DNA from: Neorhizobium vignae
Lineage (GTDB): Bacteria; Pseudomonadota; Alphaproteobacteria; Rhizobiales; Rhizobiaceae
Direction: 5' to 3'
Assembly: GCF_000732195.1 (NCBI RefSeq)
Contig: NZ_JNNU01000026.1
Span: forward strand, 1 to 64,000
DNA length: 64,000 nucleotides
Shown here: positions 52,651 through 60,399 of the stretch, in pieces
Numbering within the stretch: the stretch's first letter is position 1
Layout: the number at the start of each line of letters is the position of its first letter
The notes under the pieces: model-generated
What the model saw: the letters and a program-made list of their open reading frames with translations, nothing else
What the model was told of the DNA's origin: nothing
The model's database searches: none
Made by a program: the position numbers and the translations under genes

Positions 52651-53577
52651 TCAGCCTTTGGCGACCGCTGCGACTTCAGCGGCGAAATCCGATTCTTCCT
52701 TTTCGACGCCTTCGCCGAGCAGAAGACGGGCCATGCCGGTGACTTCGATCGAAGCGCCAGCGAGCTTTTCAGCATCCTTGACGGCCTGGCCGACGGTCAC
52801 GTCCGGGTTGATGACGAAGGCCTGCGACAGAAGGGCAACTTCCTCGAAGAACTTGCGCATGCGGCCGTCGACCATCTTTTCGATGATCGCTTCCGGCTTG
52901 CCGGAAGCGCGCGACTGCTCGATGAAGACGTTGCGCTCGCGCTCGGCCACGGTTGCGTCGACTTCTTCGGCGCGGATGGCGAGCGGGTTGGTGGCGGCGA
53001 TGTGCATGGCGACCTGACGGCCGAGCGAGGTCAGGACTTCCTTGTCGCCGACCGACTTCAGGGCGACCAGGACGCCGAGCTTGCCGATGCCGTCGCCGGC
53101 AGCGTTATGGACGTAGGTCGCAACGACGCCGTGCTCGACCTGCAGCAGGGCGGAGCGACGCAGCGTCATGTTCTCGCCGATCGTGGCGATCGCGTCCTTG
53201 ATCGTGTCGGCAACCGGCTTGCCGGAAGCCGGATAGGTGGCAGCCGAGATCGCCTCGACGGAGCCGTCGGTCGCCAGAGCAACACTTGCGATGCCGCGGA
53301 CGAGGTCCTGGAAGGCATCGTTGCGGGCAACGAAGTCGGTTTCCGAGTTGAGTTCGATGACGACGGCCCTGTGGCCGGCGCTGGCAATGCCGATCAGGCC
53401 TTCAGCCGCGGTGCGGCCGGACTTCTTGTCGGCCTTGGAAATGCCCTTGGCGCGCAGCCAGTCGATCGCCGCTTCGATGTCGCCGTTCGTTTCAGTCAGC
53501 GCCTTCTTGCAGTCCATCATGCCTGCGCCAGACTTTTCGCGCAGTTCCTTTACCAGTGCAGCGGTGATTTCAGCCAT
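52651..53577 (-). CDS. tsf: Translation elongation factor Ts
   Basis: Guanine nucleotide exchange factor for EF-Tu. The 308-aa protein has the N-terminal VKELREKSGAGMMDCKKALTE UBA-like domain, the core NSETDFVARNDAF motif and two dimerisation-type subdomains. The ATG at 53577 begins the conserved MAEITAALVKELR. It is separated from rpsB by 236 nt that contain two hairpins. Confidence 0.98.
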   Translation of the reverse strand: MAEITAALVKELREKSGAGMMDCKKALTETNGDIEAAIDWLRAKGISKADKKSGRTAAEGLIGIASAGHRAVVIELNSETDFVARNDAFQDLVRGIASVALATDGSVEAISAATYPASGKPVADTIKDAIATIGENMTLRRSALLQVEHGVVATYVHNAAGDGIGKLGVLVALKSVGDKEVLTSLGRQVAMHIAATNPLAIRAEEVDATVAERERNVFIEQSRASGKPEAIIEKMVDGRMRKFFEEVALLSQAFVINPDVTVGQAVKDAEKLAGASIEVTGMARLLLGEGVEKEESDFAAEVAAVAKG

Positions 53578-53737
53578 TGTTTTGCCTCTTGTCGGTTCAA
53601 GTGCTTCTCGCCGGAAAAACGTCGGCGGACTCAAAAGTTTTGGGACGAATGTACCCGGAAGTGTGACAGCGTGATGAAGACATCACGAAAGCGATCGCCT
53701 CGACGACCAAGCGGTGGCGGCTCGCCTTGAAACGACC

Positions 53738-53804
53738 AAGGCCAGGGATCGCTATCTCTGGCCTCGATCGAATTTCAGAAAGGAGGAGCGGGCAAAGCCG
53801 CTCC
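53738..53804 (-). other. Two hairpins in the rpsB-tsf intergenic region
   Basis: A 12-bp imperfect stem (AAGGCCAGGGAT / ATCTCTGGCCTC, 53738-53764) and a 7-8-bp stem (GGAGCGG / CCGCTCC, 53785-53804) lie directly after the rpsB stop. Neither has a T-run on the minus strand. They could slow exonucleases or tune rpsB:tsf ratio (inference). The remaining 53578-53737 shows nothing else. Confidence 0.4.
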
Positions 53805-53813
53805 ATCCGGCCT

Positions 53814-54587
53814 TTAAGCTTCTGCTTCCGCTTCGCCTTCGAGAGCCGGCTCGATCGGAGCTTCGGCAGAGGCGCCGACATCACGACCCGAAGCGCCCTG
53901 CTGGCGCGCGATGCCGTCGATGGCAGCGCGGGCGATCAGGTCGGTGTAGAGAGCGATGGCGCGCGAAGCGTCGTCGTTACCCGGGATCGGATAGTCGATG
54001 AGGTCCGGATCGCAGTTCGAATCGATGATGGCAACGACCGGGATGCCCAGGCGCTTGGCTTCGTCGATGGCGATCTTTTCCTTGTTGGTGTCGATGATGA
54101 ACATCAGGTCCGGAGTGCCGCCCATGTCGCGGATACCGCCGAGAGCCTTGTCCAGCTTTTCGCGTTCGCGCTCGAGGTTCAGGCGTTCCTTCTTGGAATA
54201 GCCGGACTGTTCCGAGTTCAGGATCTCGTCGAGCTTGCGCAGGCGCTGGATCGAGTTCGAAATGGTCTTCCAGTTGGTCATCATGCCGCCGAGCCAGCGG
54301 GAGTTGACGTAGTACTGGGCAGAGCGCTTGGCCGAATCGGCGATCAGTTCGGACGCCTGGCGCTTGGTGCCGACGAACAGAACGCGGCCGCCGCGGGCGA
54401 CGGTGTCGGACACGACCTGAAGGGCGCGCGACAGCATCGGAACGGTCTGGGCCAGATCGATGATGTGGATGTTGTTACGGTCGCCGAAGATGTACGGCTT
54501 CATCTTCGGGTTCCAGCGGTGAGTCTGGTGGCCGAAGTGGACGCCTGCTTCGAGAAGCTGGCGCATAGAAAAATCGGGCAATGCCAT
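53814..54587 (-). CDS. rpsB: 30S ribosomal protein S2
   Basis: Small-subunit ribosomal protein. The 257-aa protein shows MRQLLEAGVHFGHQTHRWNPKM, GTKRQASELI, RWLGGMMTNWKTI and FIIDTNKEKIAIDEAKRLGIPVVAIIDSNCDPDLIDYPIPGNDD split along the conserved core, with an acidic Glu/Ala C-terminal tail typical of rhizobia. A structured leader precedes it. Confidence 0.98.
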   Translation of the reverse strand: MALPDFSMRQLLEAGVHFGHQTHRWNPKMKPYIFGDRNNIHIIDLAQTVPMLSRALQVVSDTVARGGRVLFVGTKRQASELIADSAKRSAQYYVNSRWLGGMMTNWKTISNSIQRLRKLDEILNSEQSGYSKKERLNLEREREKLDKALGGIRDMGGTPDLMFIIDTNKEKIAIDEAKRLGIPVVAIIDSNCDPDLIDYPIPGNDDASRAIALYTDLIARAAIDGIARQQGASGRDVGASAEAPIEPALEGEAEAEA

Positions 54588-54662
54588 GCCTAGTTATCCT
54601 TTTCCGGTTGAACCTCCGCAAGGCGAACAGCACCCTCTTCGAGAATGCCACCGGGCGGAACA

Positions 54663-54681
54663 GTCCGGATTTCTCCCGGAC
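54663..54681 (-). promoter_or_regulatory. Hairpin in the rpsB leader
   Basis: A 6-bp stem (GTCCGG / CCGGAC) with a 7-base loop sits about 76 nt before the rpsB ATG in the 214-nt gap to eipB. Bacterial rpsB leaders often bind S2; a role in autogenous control is a guess. No clear promoter could be fixed in the rest of this gap. Confidence 0.25.
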
Positions 54682-54801
54682 AATCCCATGCCTTACGTGT
54701 GGAATGCGGCTGGCCATACATTCGATTTGCCGCAAAAGCAAGAGCTTTGCCGAAATTACCTCGGCGTGCCGGCGAGTGACCGGCAGTGAGCAGCGGGTGC
54801 G

Positions 54802-55650
54802 CTATTTTGCCGGCGCCGGGCACGGATCCTGCTGCGGCTTCAGGAGCTCCAGCTTGGCAAGGCTGCCGGACAGCACGAAGTCGCCGTAGTCCATGGTGAG
54901 ATCGCGGGTGATGCCGTTTTCGTAGAGTTTGAACGACATGTTGTAGACCGGGGTCGGGTCGCCGACCGCATTCTCGTTGAAATAGGCGATCGTCACCGGC
55001 CAGAAGGAAGACTTTGCAAACTCGCCGGCCTTGTCGGCATCGACATCATCCTTCTGCGCCGTCTGCGACTTGCCGATCACCGTCGTGGTCAGCAGCGCCT
55101 GGTCACCGTTTTCCGAGCCGTCGAAGACCCGCGCCTCGAAGAAACTCTTGCCCTGCTTGGCGTTCGCGATGACATCGAGCATGTGGCTGGTCGGAAAATC
55201 GCTCGACGGCAATTCGATCTCGCGGCCGTCGGGCTGGGTGATTTCCACCTTGATGCCCTTGTCGACGATCGACGCGTCGCCGCTCAGCTGCTTGTCGAGC
55301 TGCTCGTCGGTGAAGGACTTGGTCTCGAAGTGGAACTGGTTTGCGGCCATGTCCTCGAAGGTCGTGGTCTGCTGATCGCTAAGGCGCGTCTCCTCGCCCG
55401 TATTGATCTTGGTCACCAGCCGGAAATTTGTGGAAAAACCGGTGCAGGCCGAGCCGGTGAACTCATAGACCATGCGGCCGAACATGCCTTCGATGCCGGA
55501 ACGTTCGGAGGCATTCTTGAGCTTCAGGTCATAAATGGCGCGATGCGGGACGAGCAGCCGGGCAGCAGCGTCGGTATTCGCGTCCGCGGAGGTGGCAGCC
55601 GCAAGGCTCAGACCGCCGGCAAGGATCACCCCGAGGCTCATTCGCAACAT
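54802..55650 (-). CDS. eipB: Cell envelope integrity protein EipB (DUF1849)
   Basis: A periplasmic beta-spiral protein required for envelope integrity in Brucella and conserved in Rhizobiales. The 282-aa protein has a signal peptide (hydrophobic about 5-20, cleavage near SADA) and the two cysteines expected to form the stabilising disulfide, Cys69 (GSACTG) and Cys277 (QDPCPAP). Family motifs include HRAIYDLKL and YEFTGSACTGF. It is divergent from the ridA operon and downstream of nothing on its strand. Confidence 0.92.
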   Translation of the reverse strand: MLRMSLGVILAGGLSLAAATSADANTDAAARLLVPHRAIYDLKLKNASERSGIEGMFGRMVYEFTGSACTGFSTNFRLVTKINTGEETRLSDQQTTTFEDMAANQFHFETKSFTDEQLDKQLSGDASIVDKGIKVEITQPDGREIELPSSDFPTSHMLDVIANAKQGKSFFEARVFDGSENGDQALLTTTVIGKSQTAQKDDVDADKAGEFAKSSFWPVTIAYFNENAVGDPTPVYNMSFKLYENGITRDLTMDYGDFVLSGSLAKLELLKPQQDPCPAPAK

Positions 55651-55760
55651 TCACATTCTCCTGTTGGACTCAGTTGGTGATGTTATAAGAACGCCATCTG
55701 ACCAAGCTAAGGCCTTGATGCAGGATTTTTGAGGAATTTACAACAAAACGGGAGTCGAAA

Positions 55761-56231
55761 ATGACCGCAGCCATCGAGGGCCGCCTGCAGGAACTGGGGA
55801 TCGTGCTCCCCGTCGCGGCAGCACCCGCCGCCAATTACGTGCCATATACGATCAGCGGCAATACCCTTTATCTTTCGGGCCAGTTGCCGATCGAAGGCGG
55901 CAAAGTGGCCGTCACCGGCCTCGTCGGCCGCGATGTGGATTTGCAGGCCGCGCACCGGGCAGCGGAGCTCTGCGCGATCAACATCCTCGCCCAGGCGAAG
56001 GCGGCACTCGGTGGCGATCTCGGCAGGATCCGCCGCGTCTTGAAGCTCAACGGCTTCGTCGCTTCGACACCTGACTTCGTGGAGCAGCACCTGGTCATCA
56101 ACGGCGCCTCCAACCTGATCGCCAACGTGCTGGGCGACGCCGGCAAACATGCCCGCGCCGCCGTCGGCATGGCCTGCTTGCCACTCAACGCCTCCGTCGA
56201 AATAGACGCCATCATCGAGATCGAAGCATGA
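55761..56231 (+). CDS. RidA/YjgF-family enamine/imine deaminase
   Basis: A 156-aa protein of the Rid superfamily that removes reactive enamine/imine intermediates of PLP enzymes. It shows LYLSGQLPIEGGKV near residue 35 and GMACLPLNASVEIDAII at the C terminus. It is longer than RidA itself (about 130 aa), closer to the longer Rid subgroup whose substrate is not settled. It overlaps the next gene by 4 nt (ATGA). Confidence 0.88.
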   Translation: MTAAIEGRLQELGIVLPVAAAPAANYVPYTISGNTLYLSGQLPIEGGKVAVTGLVGRDVDLQAAHRAAELCAINILAQAKAALGGDLGRIRRVLKLNGFVASTPDFVEQHLVINGASNLIANVLGDAGKHARAAVGMACLPLNASVEIDAIIEIEA

Positions 56232-56965
56232 CCTCAGCATCCTGGATCAAGGACCTCCCGGTCGCCCATCGCGGCTTTCACGACATGAACCATCAGGTCT
56301 GGGAAAATACCCTGTCTGCCTTTTCGCGCGCGGTGGAAGCCGGCTTTGCGATCGAATGCGACGTGCAGCTTGCCTCCGACAGCGTTCCGGTGATCTTTCA
56401 CGATCACGACCTCGAGCGGCTCTGCGGCATCAAGGGCGACATCCGCGAAAAGACCTCCGCCGAGCTCGGCATGCTTTCGGTCGGGGCTACGAAGGACAAG
56501 GTGCCGACCCTGAAGCAGATGCTTGCGCTCGTCGCCGGCAAGGTGCCTCTGGTCATCGAGATCAAGGGGCGCGAAGGCAACGGCGAGGACGATGGGTTCG
56601 CCGAGGCGGTGCTCGAAGTTCTCGAAGGTTATCAGGGCAAGGTGGCGCTGATGAGCTTCGACTATCACATCCTGCGCGACCTCAAGAATGCCGGCTCGCC
56701 CTACCCGCTTGGCCTGACCGCCATGGGCGACAAGCCCGAGGAATTCTTCGAGCACGACGAGGCGATGCAACTTGGCCTCGACTTCATTTCCTATCACTAC
56801 CCCCACCTGCCGAACACGTTCATCACGGCACAGAGAGCGACCGGAATTCCGGTCATTACCTGGACCGTGAGGGATGCAAACGGCCGCGAACATACTTATA
56901 AATATGCGGACCAGATGACCTTCGAAGGTTTTGATCCGCGGGAGGCAACCTCCCCCTCCCTGTAA
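56228..56965 (+). CDS. Glycerophosphodiester phosphodiesterase
   Basis: Hydrolyses glycerophosphodiesters from phospholipid breakdown to glycerol-3-phosphate and alcohol. The 245-aa TIM-barrel GDPD protein has catalytic His14-Arg15 (AHRG), Glu43 and Asp45 (IECDVQ) and His58 (FHDHD), and no signal peptide, so it is cytoplasmic (UgpQ-like). It overlaps the ridA-like gene by 4 nt and ends 8 nt before the FemAB-like gene. Confidence 0.92.
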   Translation: MTSASWIKDLPVAHRGFHDMNHQVWENTLSAFSRAVEAGFAIECDVQLASDSVPVIFHDHDLERLCGIKGDIREKTSAELGMLSVGATKDKVPTLKQMLALVAGKVPLVIEIKGREGNGEDDGFAEAVLEVLEGYQGKVALMSFDYHILRDLKNAGSPYPLGLTAMGDKPEEFFEHDEAMQLGLDFISYHYPHLPNTFITAQRATGIPVITWTVRDANGREHTYKYADQMTFEGFDPREATSPSL

Positions 56966-56973
56966 AGCAGCGT

Positions 56974-58170
56974 ATGACCGGTAATCTTACCATCCGCATC
57001 GAAAAGTCCTTCTGCGCGATCAGCGAGACAAGCTGGTCGCGCCTTTCGGGCACTTCCAAGTCCTCGTCCCTGGACGTGCCCTACAATCCGTTCCTGTCGC
57101 ACGCCTTCCTTTCGTCGCTGGAGGAATCGGGCTCGGCCACGGCAAAGACCGGCTGGCTCGGCCATCATCTGCTTCTCGAGGACGACAAGGGCACGCTGAT
57201 CGGCGCAGTCCCCGGTTACCTGAAGAGCCACAGCCAGGGCGAATATGTCTTCGACCACGGCTGGGCCGACGCATTCGAGCGAGCCGGCGGGCGTTATTAT
57301 CCGAAATTGCAATGCACCGTCCCATTCACGCCGGCGAGCGGACCGCGGCTGCTGGTCTGCGAAGGTTACGACAGGGGATCGACCGAGTTGACGCTTGCGG
57401 CCGGTCTCCAGGAGGTGACACGCCAGCTCGGCATCTCGTCGGCGCATGTGACCTTCGTTGCCGAAGACCAGGTCGCCGCCTTCGAGGAGGCCGACTACCT
57501 GCACCGGACCGACAAGCAGTTCCATTTCATCAACGAGGGTTACGAGAACCACGACGCGTTCTTGGAAACGCTGGCGTCCCGCAAACGCAAGGCGCTGAAG
57601 AAGGAACGCCGCGCGGCCTTGGAAAACGGCATCAGCATCGAATGGCTGACCGGCAAGGACCTGACCGAAGAGATCTGGGACCAGTTCTTCACCTTCTACA
57701 TGGACACCGGCGGCCGCAAATGGGGCCGGCCTTACCTGACGCGTAAATTCTATTCGCTGATTGGCGAGCGCATGCCGGAAGACATCCTGCTAGTGATGGC
57801 CAAACGCGAGGGAAAATACGTCGCCGGCGCGATCAACTTCATCGGCGGGGATGCGCTCTACGGCCGGCACTGGGGCTGTATCGAGGATCACCCCTTCCTG
57901 CATTTCGAGGTCTGCTATCACCAGGCGATCGATTTCGCGCTCGCCAAGGGCTTGAAGCGCGTCGAGGCCGGCGCGCAAGGGGAACACAAGCTGGCGCGCG
58001 GTTACCTGCCTGTCACCACCCACTCGATGCACTATATCGCCCATGCGGGGCTGAGGCGCGCGATCGCCGACTATCTGGAACACGAGCGCGAAGACGTGGA
58101 GCAGATGACGGAATATCTCGCCGAGCACAGCCCGTTCCGCAAGGGTGAGCGCCAGCAGGAACAGGACTAG
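56974..58170 (+). CDS. FemAB/GNAT-like protein (DUF482, peptidogalycan biosynthesis family)
   Basis: A 398-aa protein of the DUF482 family, related to FemAB/GNAT acyltransferases. The central region shows SRKRKALKKERRAALENG and the C-terminal half shows FEVCYHQAIDFALAKGLKRVEAGAQGEHKLARGYLP, the most conserved family block. Its substrate is unproven; transfer of an acyl or aminoacyl group to a small amine or cell-wall component is likely from the fold. No signal peptide is seen. It is third in the ridA-GDPD-DUF482-HIT operon. Confidence 0.88.
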   Translation: MTGNLTIRIEKSFCAISETSWSRLSGTSKSSSLDVPYNPFLSHAFLSSLEESGSATAKTGWLGHHLLLEDDKGTLIGAVPGYLKSHSQGEYVFDHGWADAFERAGGRYYPKLQCTVPFTPASGPRLLVCEGYDRGSTELTLAAGLQEVTRQLGISSAHVTFVAEDQVAAFEEADYLHRTDKQFHFINEGYENHDAFLETLASRKRKALKKERRAALENGISIEWLTGKDLTEEIWDQFFTFYMDTGGRKWGRPYLTRKFYSLIGERMPEDILLVMAKREGKYVAGAINFIGGDALYGRHWGCIEDHPFLHFEVCYHQAIDFALAKGLKRVEAGAQGEHKLARGYLPVTTHSMHYIAHAGLRRAIADYLEHEREDVEQMTEYLAEHSPFRKGERQQEQD

Positions 58171-58211
58171 GTCTTTAGAAGACTACCGGACGACAAGGAG
58201 AGGACATCACG

Positions 58212-58643
58212 ATGAGCGGACAGGCTTACGACAGCAACAACATCTTCGGCAAAATCCTGCGCGGCGAGATCCCGTGCCACCGGGTCTACGAGGATGACGA
58301 CACCCTTGCCTTCATGGATGTCATGCCGCAATCGCCCGGTCACCTTCTGGTGATCCCGAAAACCCCATCGCGCAACATCCTCGATGCCGATCCTGCCGTG
58401 CTTTCGAAGGTCATCCCGGTGGTCCAGAAGCTCGCCAAGGCCGCCAAGGACGCTTTCGAGGCGGACGGCATCACCGTGATCCAATTCAACGAACCGGCTT
58501 CCGGCCAGACCGTCTTCCACCTGCATTTCCACGTCATCCCGCGCTACGAGGGACAGGCTCTAAAGCCTCATTCGGGCCAGATGGAAAGCAACGAGGTGCT
58601 GGCAGCAAACGCCGAGAAGGTCATCGGCGAACTGGGCAACTAA
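58212..58643 (+). CDS. HIT-family (HINT-like) nucleotide hydrolase
   Basis: A 143-aa histidine-triad protein hydrolysing AMP conjugates such as adenosine phosphoramidates. The HxHxH motif is His103, His105 and His107 (FHLHFHVIP), with NIFGKILRGEIPCHRVYEDD and HLLVIPK at the N-terminal side. It follows the DUF482 gene by 41 nt with AGGAGAGG upstream, so it may be read from the same transcript. Confidence 0.93.
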   Translation: MSGQAYDSNNIFGKILRGEIPCHRVYEDDDTLAFMDVMPQSPGHLLVIPKTPSRNILDADPAVLSKVIPVVQKLAKAAKDAFEADGITVIQFNEPASGQTVFHLHFHVIPRYEGQALKPHSGQMESNEVLAANAEKVIGELGN

Positions 58644-58647
58644 GACC

Positions 58648-58986
58648 TCAGAAGCCGACCCACCAGAGGCCGGCGACCAAAAGCGCCATGGGCACAGCCA
58701 CACCGATGCCGACCTTGCGGCCGGTCGCCAGGAACACGGCAAACCCGATGCCGGCGGCTCCGACCCTCAGCCAGAGCGGTGTGCCGGCGAGCGTGCCGTT
58801 CGGGAAAACGATCAGCTTGGCGGTAACGGCCATGACGAGCGAGGTCGCCACTGCCCTCACCCAATACAGCGCCTCGGAATCCTCGTTCAGCCGGTTGCCG
58901 GTGAAAACCCCGAGCCAGCGCCAGATATCGGTCGCCAGGAAACCGGCGACCGCGATGACGATGAAGGTCCAGTATTCGGCAATCAT
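58648..58986 (-). CDS. azlD: AzlD-family branched-chain amino acid exporter subunit
   Basis: A 112-aa small membrane protein (AzlD family) with about four helices (FIVIAVAGFLATDIWRWLG, VRAVATSLVMAVTAKLIV and a Gly-rich C-terminal segment ending VAGLWWVGF). It works with AzlC to export branched-chain amino acids or analogues. The ATG at 58986 overlaps the azlC stop by one base (TGATG). It is convergent with the HIT gene, with only 4 nt between them. Confidence 0.9.
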   Translation of the reverse strand: MIAEYWTFIVIAVAGFLATDIWRWLGVFTGNRLNEDSEALYWVRAVATSLVMAVTAKLIVFPNGTLAGTPLWLRVGAAGIGFAVFLATGRKVGIGVAVPMALLVAGLWWVGF

Positions 58987-59741
58987 CACCTGGCCTCCTG
59001 CCCGGCGTGCTTTCTCTTCCGACGCGCCCGATCGATCAGATAGGCCACCGTTCCGCCGCCGACGCCGGCGCAAAGCACGTCGAATTGCGGGGTCACCAGC
59101 GCCAGCGTCGGTCCGAGGATCATCCCCATGACGAAGGCGATCTTGACCACCGGCTGGTGCGCGCTCGCCCAGATGGAAGCGTTGAAATAGACCGGCGTCA
59201 GGAAGAAGAGTATGCCCGCGACGACCGGCGGAAACCCCGAAACGATGTCGTAGAAGACCCCGACGACAAGGGTTCCAGTCAGGGTCAAGGTCACGCCGAA
59301 GCCGGCGAAATAGGTCGCCCGATATTCGCGGGGAACGTTGCGCAGCGTGGTGATCGCGAACACCCAGGAGGTGATGGCGATGAAATGCGACAGGATCAGC
59401 AGCAGCCAGATCGGCGTGCGCCTCGTGCGCATTTCCGGGATGACCGAGGCGACCATCGGCATCATGCGGATCGAGGAGAGCGTGACTGCGAGGAAACAGG
59501 CCGCGATGTTGGCGCCGCTCGCCATGCTGCCGACCAGAATGACCTGCGCCGGAAGCGCCCAAATCCCCAGCGACATGAAGACCGCCTCGGCGCGCGTCAG
59601 CCCCGATTCGAGCGCGAAGGCGCTGAAACCGACGATCGAGGTCAAGAGAATGAGGGCCGGAAGCGAAAGCAGGCCCCGCATGCCGGTAAAGAACCAGGAT
59701 AGGGCATTGCGGTCGTCATGTTCAGGCATTGCATCCATCAT
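58986..59741 (-). CDS. azlC: AzlC-family branched-chain amino acid exporter subunit
   Basis: A 251-aa polytopic membrane protein, the large subunit of the AzlCD export pair, with about seven helices (FTGMRGLLSLPALILLTSIVGFSAFALESGL, SSIRMMPMVASVIP and others). Despite frequent naming it is not an ABC permease. It begins 18 nt after kptA, so both are likely on one transcript. Confidence 0.92.
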   Translation of the reverse strand: MMDAMPEHDDRNALSWFFTGMRGLLSLPALILLTSIVGFSAFALESGLTRAEAVFMSLGIWALPAQVILVGSMASGANIAACFLAVTLSSIRMMPMVASVIPEMRTRRTPIWLLLILSHFIAITSWVFAITTLRNVPREYRATYFAGFGVTLTLTGTLVVGVFYDIVSGFPPVVAGILFFLTPVYFNASIWASAHQPVVKIAFVMGMILGPTLALVTPQFDVLCAGVGGGTVAYLIDRARRKRKHAGQEAR

Positions 59742-59759
59742 TCGGCGTTCGTCTTCCGC

Positions 59760-60290
59760 TCAGGCCTGAAGATAGGCCGGCGGAACATGATCCGTCAGCC
59801 AGACGCCATTGTCGGCCCGGAAGAAAGCACGACCATCGCGATACATCCTGCCGGCATCCACCTTGAGCACGACGGGTTTGCCATGCCGGCTACCGACCTT
59901 GACGGCGGTTTCCTCGTCGAGCGACAGATGCACATGCTGGCGTTTGCCGGGTTTAAGACCTTCAACCATGATCGGCTCAAGATTGTCCCTCGCCGTGCCG
60001 TGAAACAGGACTTCCGGTGGCTCACTGAGCTCCAGACCGAGATCGACGGCGACGGAATGTCCCTGGGCCGCCCGGATCAGCTGGCCATCTTCGGAAAGCG
60101 TGAAGCGCTTCTTGTCACTGCTGGCGACGACTGCCTCCAGGATCGGGCGGTCGATTGCAAAACCCTGTTCGCGGGCTTTGGCGATTAGGATATCGACGGA
60201 TGTCCAACCATTTGTGTCCAGAACGATGCCCAGGCGTTCAGGTGCGTGGCGAAGCACATGGCTGAGAAGCTTGCTGATTTCGGTCGACAT
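59760..60290 (-). CDS. kptA: RNA 2'-phosphotransferase (Tpt1/KptA)
   Basis: Removes a 2'-phosphate from RNA using NAD+, a step of eukaryotic tRNA splicing. The 176-aa protein keeps the family residues: Arg14-His15 in SKLLSHVLRHAPE, FHGTARDNL (His97) and HVHLSLDEETAVKVGSRHG. In bacteria the natural substrate is unknown because no matching ligase pathway is established. It sits upstream of azlCD and downstream of clpA, with the clpA terminator between. Confidence 0.92.
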   Translation of the reverse strand: MSTEISKLLSHVLRHAPERLGIVLDTNGWTSVDILIAKAREQGFAIDRPILEAVVASSDKKRFTLSEDGQLIRAAQGHSVAVDLGLELSEPPEVLFHGTARDNLEPIMVEGLKPGKRQHVHLSLDEETAVKVGSRHGKPVVLKVDAGRMYRDGRAFFRADNGVWLTDHVPPAYLQA

Positions 60291-60345
60291 CCGGCGGTTC
60301 CTGACTGAGCAATGCCCGTGTTCGTGACAATGCTGCCGGGCTTAC

Positions 60346-60378
60346 AAAAACGACGATGCCGGGACAAGCCCGGCATCG
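60346..60378 (-). terminator. Rho-independent terminator of clpA
   Basis: A perfect 10-bp stem (CGATGCCGGG / CCCGGCATCG) with a 5-base loop begins 22 nt after the clpA stop; a TTTTTG run follows on the minus strand. Confidence 0.8.
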
Positions 60379-60399
60379 CAGGAGTTCCGTGCGGAACTG

